Shown here piece after piece: positions 34,906 to 44,831 of a DNA stretch of 64,000 nucleotides. This DNA is from Nostoc sp. GT001. GTDB lineage: Bacteria; Cyanobacteriota; Cyanobacteriia; Cyanobacteriales; Nostocaceae. The stretch is from the NCBI RefSeq assembly GCF_030382115.1, contig NZ_JAUDRJ010000003.1:1962496-2026495 (forward strand), read 5' to 3'. Position numbers and translations under genes: made by a program. Position 1 is the first letter of the stretch, and each line of letters opens with the position of its first letter. The notes under the pieces are model-generated. The model saw only the letters and a program-made list of their open reading frames with translations, had not been told where the DNA came from and searched no databases.

Positions 34906-37900
34906 ATGCTGGAATTAGGGAAAAGCCTTTTCGCTTATAAACAGTTTATTCCTCACGGTCATTGCTATCTTTGGAAACCGGAATTAGTGGGGTTGCATAT
35001 TGTATCCGACAGTTTAATTGTCTTTGCTTATTATTCCATTCCCATTACGTTACTTTATTTTGTCCGCAAACGCCAAGATTTGCCCTTCAACCGAGTATTT
35101 ATACTATTTGCAATATTTATTGTTACTTGTGGCACTACCCACCTAATGGAGATTTGGACGCTCTGGTATCCAACTTATTGGTTGAGTGGTTGCCTTAAAG
35201 CTATTACAGCCATAATTTCACTTTACACAACTTGTGAACTTATACCTTTGATACCAAAAGCGCTTGCTCTCCCCAGTTCTGCACAATTGGAGGCAGCCAA
35301 TCGAGAACTGGAGAGGGAAGTTAACGAACGGCAAGCCGCGCTGCGCGAACGTAAACAGGCAGAACTCGCATTACAAGAGCGGGAAGCTATGTTGCGGCGA
35401 ATTGGCGATAATCTGCCCAATGGGGCAATTTATAAAGTAATCCGCGAAGTGGATGGTAGCGATCGCTTTGCTTATATTAGCGCGGGGATTGAAAGACTGA
35501 TGGAAGTCAGGGCAGAAGATGCACTTAAGGATTCAAGTTTGCTCTATCGCCAATTTATCCCAGAGGATGCACCACTTTTAGCGGCAGCAGTTGAGGAATC
35601 CCGGCGGAATCTCTCGGTGTTTGATATACAATTGCGAATCCAAACGCCCAGTGGTCTGCTTAAATGGCTCCATTTTCGTTCCACGCCACGCCAATTCGAG
35701 GATGGAAGGGTGGTTTGGGATGGGTTGGTGGTGGATGTGACCAATCTTAAGTGTGCTGAAGAAACACTACGCAAGCGTGAAGCCTTATTAGAAGAATCTC
35801 AGCGAGTTGCTCGTCTCGGTAATTGGGAGTTTGATATTGCCAGTGGCAAAATTACCTGGTCAAAACAGCTTTTTGCCCTCTTCAATCGAGATCCCACACT
35901 TCTTGAATTAGACTATGAAGAAAATCTTCAGTTATACCACCCAGAGGATCGAGAAAAAATACACGAAGCCGTTGAGCGGGCAATGTCAACTGGCGAATCT
36001 TACAAACTTATTCTGCGCGCACCTCAAACTGACGGATCTACTACTTATATTGAGGGGATTGGACATGCAGAATTTAACACGGATGGAAAAGTAATTCGCC
36101 TCTATGGGACTGCCCAAGATGTTACAGAACGCAAGCAAGCAGAAATTGCTCTGAAAGAAAGCGAGATTCGCTACCGTGCCATTGTCGAAGATCAGACTGA
36201 ACTCATTACCCGATATTTACCAGATGGTACACTCACCTTTGTCAACCAAGCTTACGCACTTTATTTTGGGCGATCGCCAGAGGAACTGATCGGCAGCCGC
36301 TATCAACCTAGCTATCTTTGAAGAAGATCGAGAGCGAGTTGCGCAAGTAGTCGCTTCAATGAGTGCTGATAATCCTGTTGCCATCATTGAGAATCGTGTG
36401 ATTGTGGCAGATGTGGTGCGTTGGACTCAGTGGCATAACCGAATGTTGTTTGACGAGCAAGGATGCTTTATCGAATTTCAATCAGTGGGACGCGATATCA
36501 CAGCCCTCAAACAAATCGAAGAAAAACTTTTTCAAGAAAAAGAATTAGCTCAGGTGACGTTGCAATCGATTGGAGATGCAGTTATTACCACAGATGCCTT
36601 TAGCAGGATTCAATACCTCAATCCGGTTGCAGAATCTCTGATTGGATGTAGCGAACCATCGGCACAAGGATTGCCGTTACTAGAAATCTTTAGAATTGTG
36701 CATGAAATAACACGTGAGCCAGTTCAGAACCCAATTGAGCTAGCGTTACAGGAAAATCGAATTGTGGGTTTAGCCAACCATACCGTCTTACTTGCTCGAA
36801 ATGGTCAAGAGATTGCCATTGAAGATTCAGCCGCGCCCATTCGCAATCGTGAGGGAAAAGTTATTGGCGCAGTTATGGTATTTCATGACGTGACTCAGAA
36901 CCGTAAACTTTCGCGTCAACTATCCTGGCAGGCCTGCCATGATGCCTTAACCGGATTAGTAAATCGCCAGGAATTTGAGCGGCGGGTTGAACAAGCATTA
37001 TGCCTTGCCAAATCAGACTACCAGGTTCATGCGTTGTGCTATTTGGATCTCGATCGCTTCAAAATTGTAAATGATACTTGTGGTCATCTGGCTGGAGACG
37101 AACTACTGTGTCAAATTACTGCCCTATTGCAGGAGAAGATTCGGAAAACTGACACACTGGCACGGTTAGGGGGTGATGAATTTGGCGTATTGCTCAATCA
37201 GTGTATGCCAGAGCAAGCTTTACGAGTTGCCAATGAGCTGCGTGAGTGTGTTCAAGAGTTCCGGTTTGTTTGGGAAAAGCAGGTATTCTCAATTGGGGCA
37301 AGTATTGGCTTGGTTGGTATCGACAGGTATAGCGAGAGCCTTGCAGAGATTATCAGCATAGCTGACGCAGCTTGCTATACCGCAAAAAATCGGGGGCGCA
37401 ATCGCGTATATGTTGCTGAGGCTGACGATCAGGAGCGACTGCAACAGCGTGGCCAGATGCAATGGGCTAGCCGCATTTCTCAAGCCTTGGAAAATGATTG
37501 GTTTTGTCTCTATGCTCAAAAAATTGCTGCTATTACTCCAGCAGATCAAAACAACGACCATTATGAAGTCTTGCTGCGGCTCCGGGATGAGCAGGGAAAT
37601 TTAGTGCTGCCGATGGCGTTTATTCCAGCAGCAGAACGCTACAACTTGATGCACCTGATCGATCGGTGGGTGATTCGGACTCTCTTCAGGAATTGGCCAA
37701 GGGTTGTTGGCGATAAACAAAGTATCTATGCAATTAACCTCTCTGGCTCTAGCATCAACGACGATCAGTTCATTAACTTCTTGTATGAGCAGTTTTCTTT
37801 ACACCCGATCTTACCCCAGCGCATCTGTTTTGAGATTACCGAAACTGTGGCGATCGCTAACCTCATAAAAGCCAAGCAGTTCATTGAATCACTCCAGCAG

Positions 37901-38191
37901 ATGGGCTGTCGCTTCGCATTAGACGATTTTGGGGTGGGGATGTCGTCGTTTGCCTATCTTAAGTCTCTGCCTGTGGATTACCTGAAAATTGACGGCAGTT
38001 TTATTCGGAACATTATTGAAAATTCTGTGGATGATGCGATCGTGACAGCAATCACGCGCATTAGCAGTGTGATGGGTATTCAGACGATTGCTGAGTTTGT
38101 GGAGAATGATGCAATTTTAGAGCGAATTACGTCACTGGGAATTGATTACGCACAGGGATATGGCATTGGAATACCTTGCCCATTGAGCTAG
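34906..38191 (+). pseudogene. Ethylene-receptor-like membrane sensor with PAS, GGDEF and EAL domains, split by a frameshift
   Basis: Frame 1 (ATG at 34906; a GTG lies one codon earlier) starts with three membrane helices of the ethylene-binding type: D35 in HIVSDSLIVFAYYSIPI and C75/H79 in FIVTCGTTHLMEIW, matching the copper/ethylene residues of ETR1. A coiled coil and three PAS/PAC units follow (about residues 165-470). Frame 2 (36359-38191) continues the third PAS, a fourth PAS, a GGDEF domain with an intact GGDEF (about 37172), and an EAL domain (YEVLLRL, FEITETV, LDDFGVGMSSF). An extra T near 36313 breaks the frame; without it the join reads QPSIFEEDRERVAQVV. If functional, it would link ethylene (or another ligand) to cyclic di-GMP. 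Confidence 0.85.
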
Positions 38192-38421
38192 GTAGGGGGA
38201 AGGGAGAAGGGGAAAAAGAGTTTAAATAATTAGCCGGATATAATACAAGTGCAAGATGTGATTTCAAGTCATCTGTGGTGCGATTGCCTCGTTCCCAGTC
38301 TCCGACTGGGAATGCCATCCTGGAGGCTCCGCCTCCCTTGCAGGTGGCAGAGCCGCCATAAGTAGCAAGTTTTAAAAGAGTTTTCGCTAGCGATCGCAAC
38401 TTTTTTCTTCGTCACTCTGAA

Positions 38422-38560
38422 TGTACTGGCGTGTCAAGGCTAAAATGTTGCAATAAATTTTCTTGTGGGGCGGGCATCTTGCCCGCCAATTAGGACGGGC
38501 TAGAAGCCCATCCCACAAGAGTTTGCTAATGCACAAATTTAGTCTTGACACGCCAGTACA
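38422..38560. mobile_element. MITE, 139 bp
   Basis: Terminal inverted repeats TGTACTGGCGTGTCAAG (38422-38438) and CTTGACACGCCAGTACA (38544-38560), perfect over 17 bp and extended with mismatches. The centre is a hairpin (TTGTGGGGCGGGCATC / GCCCATCCCACAA) related to 28645-28735. The gap between the EAL gene and this element also has a GC-rich dispersed repeat at about 38286-38360 (GTTCCCAGTCTCCGACTGGGAA). Confidence 0.8.
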
Positions 38561-38576
38561 AGTAGTTATTGTCAAT

Positions 38577-38765
38577 ATTGCAATATTGGTCCCAAACATT
38601 GCAATATTCGTCATCAACATCGCAACATTTATCCCAAACATTGCAATATTCGTCATCAACATTGCAACATTGATCCCAAACATTGCAATATTCGTCATCA
38701 ACATTACAATATTCCTGATCAATACTGCCATATTTCTCATCAACATTAAAATATTTCGGTATAAT
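38577..38765. repeat. 21-bp tandem repeat array, nine units
   Basis: Nine consecutive 21-bp units of form ATTGCAATATTCGTCATCAAC, fairly exact in the first six and decaying toward the end. Units alternate between TCCCAAAC and TCATCAAC ends, giving a 42-bp higher-order period. The array ends at the stop codon of the PP2C gene. It is open in several frames because 21 is divisible by three, but no gene is supported. Confidence 0.9.
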
Positions 38766-40766
38766 CTATTTCCCAATCGGACACACTGACTGCACTTTTT
38801 GGGGAAATTGCCGACACATCTGCTGTAATCCTTGAGGATTAATTTGCCACCAAGCCAATAATCCCAGACTTGTACCCCCCACAAGTAACGCCAACACTCC
38901 CCCCAGCATGACCAAACGTTTATCCCACTTCGGTTTTGTAATTAAAGTTGGTGGAATTTCTGGGTTGAGAGGTGGTTCCTCTGAAAGATCCAAATCTAGA
39001 TCCAAATCTAGTAAAGCTTGCGAACTTTCTGTAAAAGAAGTTGGTTCTTCTAGTTCTTCTAATGCCTCTAATTCTTTTAGTTCTTCTAATTCCTCTTCCT
39101 GTATTTCTGCTTCTATAATCTCTTCTGGCAACGCCGGAGTCACAGGTATTAAGTATTCTGGAGAAACACGGCAATAGGTCATAACAACCGATGTATTATC
39201 ACGCCCATTTTTTTCATTTGCCAAGTTAATCCAGTTGCATACAGCATCTTCCACTGTCATTTGCCCTGTTAACACGGGTATTGCATAATCCTGCCAAGAA
39301 TGTTCCACCCAGTTATTATCACTTAAGCCATCAGAACACAGTAACAAGATGCCATCTTCTTCCACAATAAATCGCTGAACCTTGAGACGCAAAGATTCTG
39401 AATTTCTTGTCCCCAATGCTTGAGTTAAGGCACTCGCATCTGGTCTAAAAAGTGCCTTTCGATACAAGCTTTTAGCCAAGCGTACTTCTCGCGTTGCTAC
39501 ATCATCATCTACTGTTAGTAGCTGGCAATAATTGCGAGTAATCCAATAGGCACGACTATCGCCAACATTAGCCAAGTAAAGCTCATGGGTATTATTTGAT
39601 TGCCACCCAGTACTTGTCTGGACTCGTTGTGGAACTTGCAACGCCATGACAATAGTTGTAGCCATGCGTTCTTTGCCCTGGCGTTTTTGTTCGTTATTGC
39701 GGGCACAAATTACATTATTTACCACCCGTAAGCTTGCTTCTAATTGTTCCTGCAACAACTCAGGTGGAAAAAGTGCAGTTTGTTCTGTCACCTCAGTTAG
39801 TAAAGCGCGAATTTGCAACTTTACAGACTGCACTGCCAACTGACTCGCAACCTCACCGCCTTCATGCCCGCCAATGCCATCGCAAACAATCGACAAGTGG
39901 CGCAATAAAGGTTCATCTAAATCACTCAAACTATTGGGATAGCAAGCATCTTCATTTTGCGCCATCATTGGGCCAATATCTGTAGAACCTGCCACCTTTA
40001 AAACTAATGGTAATTCTGCCGCAGCTGCTAGTAGTAAATTATTGAGTTGAATATTAATCGCCTCTAACTCAATCTCAGTTTCACACATATCCTGGACAAT
40101 GTTCTGTAACCCCTTGGCTACTGATGCTTTTGCAGAAGCTACCCAAAACTGCCAACACTCCCCCAGATTTTGTAAACTCAACTTTTCATCATTTGGTGTT
40201 TGGTAGAGTTCCAAAAGTCGCACACACCAACCTTCGACTCTCAAGTTGTCTATTACTAGTAAACTGTGGCTAAATCCCAATTCTGCTAGAGGTGTCCAAA
40301 GTTGGAGAATTTGCCACAACCAATAAACTTGTCGTACTGCCGTGGCTTCTTCCCAAGCCTCAACAATAGTTGGATAAAGATTTCCTGTCCTATCTATCGG
40401 TGCATTTTCCAATAAGAGGATATCTGTTGTATCTTGCTCAAGATTACTAACAAACCCATAAGCCTGGGGCAGATGCAACCGCTCTTGATATAACTGTAAA
40501 TAAGGAATTACTTCAGTTGGCAATTCTTCAGGTACATCTGGCGGCAGTCCCGGTTGAGTATCCAGCCAAATCTGTTGTTTAATTACCTCATACCTATCTG
40601 CTACCTTTGTGCCTGGTGGGATGTAAGCAGACAATGAACCAGTTGCCCAAAGATAGCGGTGAACTAAAGGAGTTTGGCAACTAGCACAAACGTTATCTCC
40701 CATCGGATTAATGGGGCTATTACAGCGTGGATTTATACAAAAAATTATCAGTTGAGTAGAAATCAT
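38766..40766 (-). CDS. PP2C-type protein phosphatase with N-terminal zinc ribbon and C-terminal membrane anchor, 666 aa
   Basis: Domains in order: zinc ribbon (CINPRCNSPINPMGDNVCASC, Cys pairs at about 10/15 and 27/30), a region resembling a degenerate kinase-like lobe (about 50-240), PP2C core (about 255-520) with metal-binding NEDACYP, IVCDGIGGHEGGEVAS, LANVGDSRAYW, LLCSDGLSDN and GRDNTSVVM, then an acidic, Glu/Leu-rich linker (about 545-600), and one transmembrane helix (VMLGGVLALLVGGTSLGLLAWW, about 620-641). It would dephosphorylate Ser/Thr targets at the membrane, opposing Hanks-type kinases that often carry the same zinc ribbon. All metal Asp residues are present. Confidence 0.87.
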   Translation of the reverse strand: MISTQLIIFCINPRCNSPINPMGDNVCASCQTPLVHRYLWATGSLSAYIPPGTKVADRYEVIKQQIWLDTQPGLPPDVPEELPTEVIPYLQLYQERLHLPQAYGFVSNLEQDTTDILLLENAPIDRTGNLYPTIVEAWEEATAVRQVYWLWQILQLWTPLAELGFSHSLLVIDNLRVEGWCVRLLELYQTPNDEKLSLQNLGECWQFWVASAKASVAKGLQNIVQDMCETEIELEAINIQLNNLLLAAAAELPLVLKVAGSTDIGPMMAQNEDACYPNSLSDLDEPLLRHLSIVCDGIGGHEGGEVASQLAVQSVKLQIRALLTEVTEQTALFPPELLQEQLEASLRVVNNVICARNNEQKRQGKERMATTIVMALQVPQRVQTSTGWQSNNTHELYLANVGDSRAYWITRNYCQLLTVDDDVATREVRLAKSLYRKALFRPDASALTQALGTRNSESLRLKVQRFIVEEDGILLLCSDGLSDNNWVEHSWQDYAIPVLTGQMTVEDAVCNWINLANEKNGRDNTSVVMTYCRVSPEYLIPVTPALPEEIIEAEIQEEELEELKELEALEELEEPTSFTESSQALLDLDLDLDLSEEPPLNPEIPPTLITKPKWDKRLVMLGGVLALLVGGTSLGLLAWWQINPQGLQQMCRQFPQKVQSVCPIGK

Positions 40767-41147
40767 AAATATAGGAGTCAGGAGTCAGAATTCAGGAGTC
40801 AGAATTTAGAATACTCTACCCAAAAAGGGATAGAGTTTGAGAATTGTAATATCTAATACTTATTTTGCGCTACCGCTGGGCTATCAAAGAGTCTACAGAA
40901 TTTCTACTGACTCTTGAATCCTGAGTTCTGAATTCTTATTTATACATAAACTTCGATGAACTTTAGCTGGCAATGAATTGAAGGCTAGAATAAACTGGAC
41001 TTGTGTACCGCTAGCTACACCTTGTTACTGAAATTAATCAAAATTATTGGTAGAAATACCCAGTTTTGTTTTCTGTAAATAACTTACGTCTGGCTGTATC
41101 TAATTGTAGAAATGCATTTACGTCAATGTAGAGACTAGGATGGCGCT
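40767..41147. other. Intergenic region, divergent promoters
   Basis: Begins with tandem AGGAGTCAGAATTC units (about 40772-40812), a common short tandem repeat in this genome. The rest is unremarkable and must contain promoters for the PP2C gene (minus) and the NfeD gene (plus). Confidence 0.45.
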
Positions 41148-41582
41148 ATGCCAAGTTTTACCTTAATCTGGCTTCTGGCAGGAGCAGTTCTGTGTTTAAC
41201 AGAACTGTTTTTACCATCGGCGTTTGTCGCCTTCATGATGGGAGTTAGCGCTTTTGTGGTGGCGCTGCTGTCTGGAGTGGGTATGGGAAGTGTATGGTTG
41301 CAAATTGTGGTTTGGCTCTTGCTTTCCACAGTATTAATCGTACTTTCTCGTCGGTTTTTGCAACCAAGACAACGCAAATCAAAAATTCGGGATGCAGTCA
41401 TAGCTGAAACCTTAACAGAAATTCTGCCTGGAAAAACAGGGCGGGTGCGGTATGAGGGAAATTCTTGGCAAGCAAGATGTGACGATGACAAATTTACCAT
41501 ACCACCGCATCAAAGAGTTTATGTGGTTAGAAGGGAAGGTACTACTTTGATTGTTGTACCAGAAAATCTGTTGAATTCTTGA
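41148..41582 (+). CDS. NfeD-like membrane protein, 144 aa
   Basis: Two or three hydrophobic helices (LIWLLAGAVLCLTELFLPSAFVAFMMGVSAFVVALLSG and LQIVVWLLLSTVLIVLS, residues 5-68) precede a small soluble OB-fold domain (ILPGKTGRVRYEGNSWQARCDDDKFTIPPHQRVYVVRREGTTLIVVP, about 92-138). This is the short NfeD form that partners stomatin/SPFH proteins; the next gene encodes one 105 bases downstream. Together they probably organise membrane microdomains or membrane protein quality control. Confidence 0.88.
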   Translation: MPSFTLIWLLAGAVLCLTELFLPSAFVAFMMGVSAFVVALLSGVGMGSVWLQIVVWLLLSTVLIVLSRRFLQPRQRKSKIRDAVIAETLTEILPGKTGRVRYEGNSWQARCDDDKFTIPPHQRVYVVRREGTTLIVVPENLLNS

Positions 41583-41687
41583 GTATTTGTCATTTGTCCA
41601 AATTCAAGAGTTCTTTTTACTCTACTTCCTCGGCTTACTCATCTCCTCCACTCCGCACTCCCTTTATTAAAAATTAGGAGATTTACA

Positions 41688-42695
41688 ATGGAACAGTTTT
41701 TTTTACTAGTATTTTTAGCTCTTGGTGGTTCTGCTGTGGCAGGTTCGGTGAAAGTCATCAATCAGGGCAATCAAGCTTTGGTTGAAAGATTGGGTAGCTA
41801 TAACAAAAAACTGGAACCAGGACTAAATTTTGTCGTTCCTTTCCTAGATAAAGTTGTTTACCGAGAAACTATCAAAGAAAAAGTCTTAGATATTCCTCCT
41901 CAACAGTGCATCACTCGTGACAACGTTGGCATTGAAGTAGATGCGGTATTTTACTGGCGCATTGTGGATATGGAAAAAGCTTGGTATAAGGTAGAAAATC
42001 TCCAGTCGGCAATGATAAATATGGTGCTGACTCAAATTCGCGCCGAAATGGGACAACTAGAGTTAGATCAAACCTTTACTGCTCGTTCCCACATCAGTGA
42101 GTTGTTATTACAAGATTTGGACGTTGCTACCGATCCTTGGGGTGTGAAAGTGACACGGGTAGAACTGCGAGATATTATTCCGTCTCAAGCTGTGCGAGAA
42201 TCGATGGAATTGCAAATGTCGGCAGAACGACGCAAACGGGCAGCAATTTTAACTTCTGAGGGTGAACGCGAAGCTGCTGTCAATAGCGCCAGAGGTAAAG
42301 CTGAGGCGCAAATATTGGATGCGGAAGCTCGTCAAAAATCGACAATTCTGCAAGCGGAAGCTGAACAAAAGTCGCTCGTTCTGAAAGCTCAAGCAGAACG
42401 TCAGCAGCAGGTTTTGAAAGCCCAAGCGATCGCAGAATCAGCAGAAATTATTGCCCAAAAACTACAAACGAATTCCAATGCTAATAAAGCAGTGGAAGTA
42501 CTGTTTGCTTTGGGTTATTTGGATATGGGCGCGACAATTGGTAGAAGCGATAGCAGCAAGGTATTATTTATAGATCCGCGCACTATTCCTGCTGCTTTCG
42601 AGGGTATGCGTTCCGTTATCTCAAATGCTCAGATTGACTCTAACGAGTTGTTTTCCAAGCAAATCCCAGGATTAGAAAATAACCGCCCTGGTTAG
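41688..42695 (+). CDS. SPFH/Band 7 (stomatin, paraslipin-like) protein, 335 aa
   Basis: N-terminal membrane anchor ([21 protein letters not shown]), then the SPFH core: [32 protein letters not shown] (about 25-56), [68 protein letters not shown], then a long Glu/Ala coiled coil (about 178-265) and a C-terminal segment ending [13 protein letters not shown]. The family oligomerises on the membrane. GGAG lies just upstream of the ATG. Adjacent NfeD gene confirms the usual pair. Confidence 0.92.
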   Translation: MEQFFLLVFLALGGSAVAGSVKVINQGNQALVERLGSYNKKLEPGLNFVVPFLDKVVYRETIKEKVLDIPPQQCITRDNVGIEVDAVFYWRIVDMEKAWYKVENLQSAMINMVLTQIRAEMGQLELDQTFTARSHISELLLQDLDVATDPWGVKVTRVELRDIIPSQAVRESMELQMSAERRKRAAILTSEGEREAAVNSARGKAEAQILDAEARQKSTILQAEAEQKSLVLKAQAERQQQVLKAQAIAESAEIIAQKLQTNSNANKAVEVLFALGYLDMGATIGRSDSSKVLFIDPRTIPAAFEGMRSVISNAQIDSNELFSKQIPGLENNRPG

Positions 42696-42778
42696 GAGTA
42701 GAAGTGGAGAGTAGAGACAAGGGAAGAAGTTTTTTCCTTGTCTTTTTCCAATAACTACACCACATAAAATTGATATGA

Positions 42779-43183
42779 CTATTGACCAATCTCAGTACCT
42801 TGATTCACCTGGCATTGACTGCACAACCCAAAAAACTCTAGGGTGTGGTAAAAAACTTTAAACTTATGGCTGGATTCTAACTGGTCTTCTAAGTCATGAA
42901 CTGGGCATTGATTAATCGGAATTGAGACACCACATTGCAAGCAAGTAAGGTGGTGTTTATCTTGTTGTGCTAGGCTATAGAGGGCTTCACCGTTAGCCAA
43001 ATTCCGAACTTGTACCATGCCTTCTAGTTTTAAGGCTTCTAGAGAACGGTAAACTGTTGCTAAACCCATACTCTGATTTGTATTACGTAGTTCTACGTAA
43101 ATATCTTGGGCGGAAATGCCTTTTTTGATAGTTTTCAGTAGGGTAAAAATACGCTCTTGACTGCGGGTGCGTATAGCTCTCAT
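42779..43183 (-). CDS. zur: Fur family regulator, Zur/FurB-like, 134 aa
   Basis: Winged-helix DNA-binding half: RSQERIFTLLKTIKKGISAQDIYVELRNTNQSMGLATVYRSLEALKLEGMVQV (about 6-58). The metal-binding half has HHLTCLQCG (about 75-83) and FFGLCSQCQ (about 118-126), giving the two CxxC pairs of the structural zinc site. The QSMGLATVYRSLEALKLEG and IPINQCPVHDLE segments look like FurB (Zur) of Anabaena rather than FurA or PerR. The ATG at 43183 is used; a TTG at 43189 is also open. Zur represses zinc uptake genes. It is divergent from purS. The subgroup assignment is from memory of the family, so moderately sure. Confidence 0.75.
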   Translation of the reverse strand: MRAIRTRSQERIFTLLKTIKKGISAQDIYVELRNTNQSMGLATVYRSLEALKLEGMVQVRNLANGEALYSLAQQDKHHLTCLQCGVSIPINQCPVHDLEDQLESSHKFKVFYHTLEFFGLCSQCQVNQGTEIGQ

Positions 43184-43328
43184 AGACAATTATTTAAGTA
43201 TGGCACTGTAGTTTGAAGCTGTTAAATGAGCTAATCGATCGATTAACTTTAACCGCTTCGTAATCTTATTTTCACTCAGTTGGAACAGAAAGTTATAGTA
43301 TAGCGATCGCAGCATTCAGCAAAAGCCC

Positions 43329-43607
43329 GTGCAAACCAAGTATCTAGCCAAAATTTTCGTGACCCTTCGTCCTTCAGTTTTAGACCCCGCTGGTGTGGCA
43401 GTACAATCCGGTCTTAAGCAACTGGGATACGATAACGTTGACCAGGTGCGGATTGGCAAGTACATTGAACTCACCATCACCTCAACTGAAGAGAAGAAAG
43501 CGCGTAAAGACCTTGATACCATTTGTGACCAAATGCTATCAAATCCCGTAATTGAAAATTACCGCTTTGAATTAATTGAGGTCGAAACTCAAACTGGGGT
43601 ATTTTAG
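43329..43607 (+). CDS. purS: Phosphoribosylformylglycinamidine synthase subunit PurS, 92 aa
   Basis: Starts at a GTG (43329). The small PurS fold is clear: KYLAKIFVTLRPSVLDPAGVAVQSGLKQLGYDNVDQVRIGKYIELTI, then helix EEKKARKDLDTICDQMLSNPVIENYRFELIEV. PurS bridges PurL and PurQ and channels ammonia in the fourth step of purine synthesis. purQ follows 150 bases downstream, separated by low-complexity repeats. purL is not in this window. Confidence 0.93.
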   Translation: MQTKYLAKIFVTLRPSVLDPAGVAVQSGLKQLGYDNVDQVRIGKYIELTITSTEEKKARKDLDTICDQMLSNPVIENYRFELIEVETQTGVF

Positions 43608-43674
43608 GGATTGGGGCATGGGAAAGAGATAGAGGGGCAAGGGGCAAGGGGCAAAGGGTAAGGGGGAGATAAAC

Positions 43675-43757
43675 AATTACCCCATTCCCCATTCCCCATT
43701 CCCCATTCCCCCTTCCCCCTTCCCCATTCCCCATTCCCCATTCCCCATTCCCCAATC
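43675..43757. repeat. CCCCATT heptanucleotide tandem repeat before purQ
   Basis: About eleven near-perfect 7-bp units (CCCCATT, some CCCCCTT) run to within a few bases of the purQ ATG. Just before it (43619-43668) is a purine-rich stretch (GGGGCAAGGGGCAAAGGG) that can pair with it. There is no Shine-Dalgarno sequence before purQ. Confidence 0.85.
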
Positions 43758-44429
43758 ATGAAATTCGGTGTTGTTGTTTTTCCCGGTTCTAATTGCGATC
43801 GCGATGTTGCTTATGTAACCAGAGATTTACTGGGGCAGCCAACTCGCATGGTTTGGCATCAAGAAACAGATATTGCTGATTTGGATGTCGTGATTATTCC
43901 TGGTGGCTTTAGTTACGGGGATTATCTGCGCTGTGGTGCGATCGCGCGTTTTTCACCCGTGATGCAGCAGGTTGTAGAACACGCCCAAAAGGGTAAGTTT
44001 GTCCTCGGTATTTGCAACGGCTTTCAGGTATTAACTGAAGCTGGACTTTTGCCAGGGGTGTTAACCAGAAATCGGGATTTGCATTTTATTTGCGATCGCG
44101 TCCCCTTGAAAGTTGAGCGTACTAATCTATGGACGCAAGCTTATGCAACTGGTGAAGTTATCACTTTGCCCATTGCCCACGGAGAGGGGCGATTCTACGC
44201 TGATGCAGCCACTCTCGCAGAAATTGAAGATAACGGGCAAGTCATATTTCGCTATGAAGGAGAGAATCCCAACGGTTCACTGAACAACATTGCCGGGATT
44301 TGCGATCGCCGGGGCAATGTGTTGGGAATGATGCCGCACCCAGAAAGGGCATCAGACGCAATGTTAGGGGGTAGTGATGGCTTGAGGTTGTTTCAAGGCT
44401 TACTAGAGACAGTAGCGGCATTAGCGTAG
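43758..44429 (+). CDS. purQ: Phosphoribosylformylglycinamidine synthase glutaminase subunit PurQ, 223 aa
   Basis: Class I glutamine amidotransferase. [18 protein letters not shown] start, [26 protein letters not shown], nucleophile elbow [18 protein letters not shown] (Cys86), [11 protein letters not shown] and the His-Glu pair in [10 protein letters not shown] (about 200-208). Releases ammonia from glutamine for PurL. Complete and normal length. It probably forms an operon with purS. Confidence 0.95.
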   Translation: MKFGVVVFPGSNCDRDVAYVTRDLLGQPTRMVWHQETDIADLDVVIIPGGFSYGDYLRCGAIARFSPVMQQVVEHAQKGKFVLGICNGFQVLTEAGLLPGVLTRNRDLHFICDRVPLKVERTNLWTQAYATGEVITLPIAHGEGRFYADAATLAEIEDNGQVIFRYEGENPNGSLNNIAGICDRRGNVLGMMPHPERASDAMLGGSDGLRLFQGLLETVAALA

Positions 44430-44831
44430 AGCAAATATCGGTCAAATAAGTTGAGCGTTTTGCGATCGCTGACTGCAAGATAGATGAACATTCTTCTACA
44501 GACAGCGATTTATTTTTTTTAAGTGGGAACATTGAAGTATTTTTGACAACCAAACCACGACGCATTAAGGGTTTAAGGCTAGCAATTTCTGCGGCGGGCT
44601 ACGCCTACGCATTTCAGATTGTGGTAAAAAACATCTGAGTTAAATCAAAGCACAGAATTTGCGATCGCTCGATCGATTTCTCATACTTGAGCTAGTAGCT
44701 GTTAAAATTTTATTCGTTAATTATAAATTTACGTGTTCTAATCTTTTAGTAGACTTACAAAAGTCCGTGTACACAAAAAACTTCCAACCAGTTTTGGCAA
44801 GTTTTTGAGAACAAAGTAGAGAAACAAACTT
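44430..44831. other. Intergenic region, 402 bases
   Basis: Holds several HIP1 sites and a dispersed GCGGGCTACGCCTACGC motif (about 44591-44608; also at about 46696). No gene seen. AT-rich sequence from 44690 is a plausible promoter region for the following gene. Confidence 0.45.

Noticed and set aside
38577..38765. Possible CRISPR array
   Set aside because: Repeats are directly contiguous 21-mers with no unique spacers, and no cas genes are nearby.
38387..38884. Open frames on both strands through the 21-bp array (166 and 109 codons)
   Set aside because: They are by-products of a repeat whose period is a multiple of three, and one overlaps the PP2C gene and a MITE.
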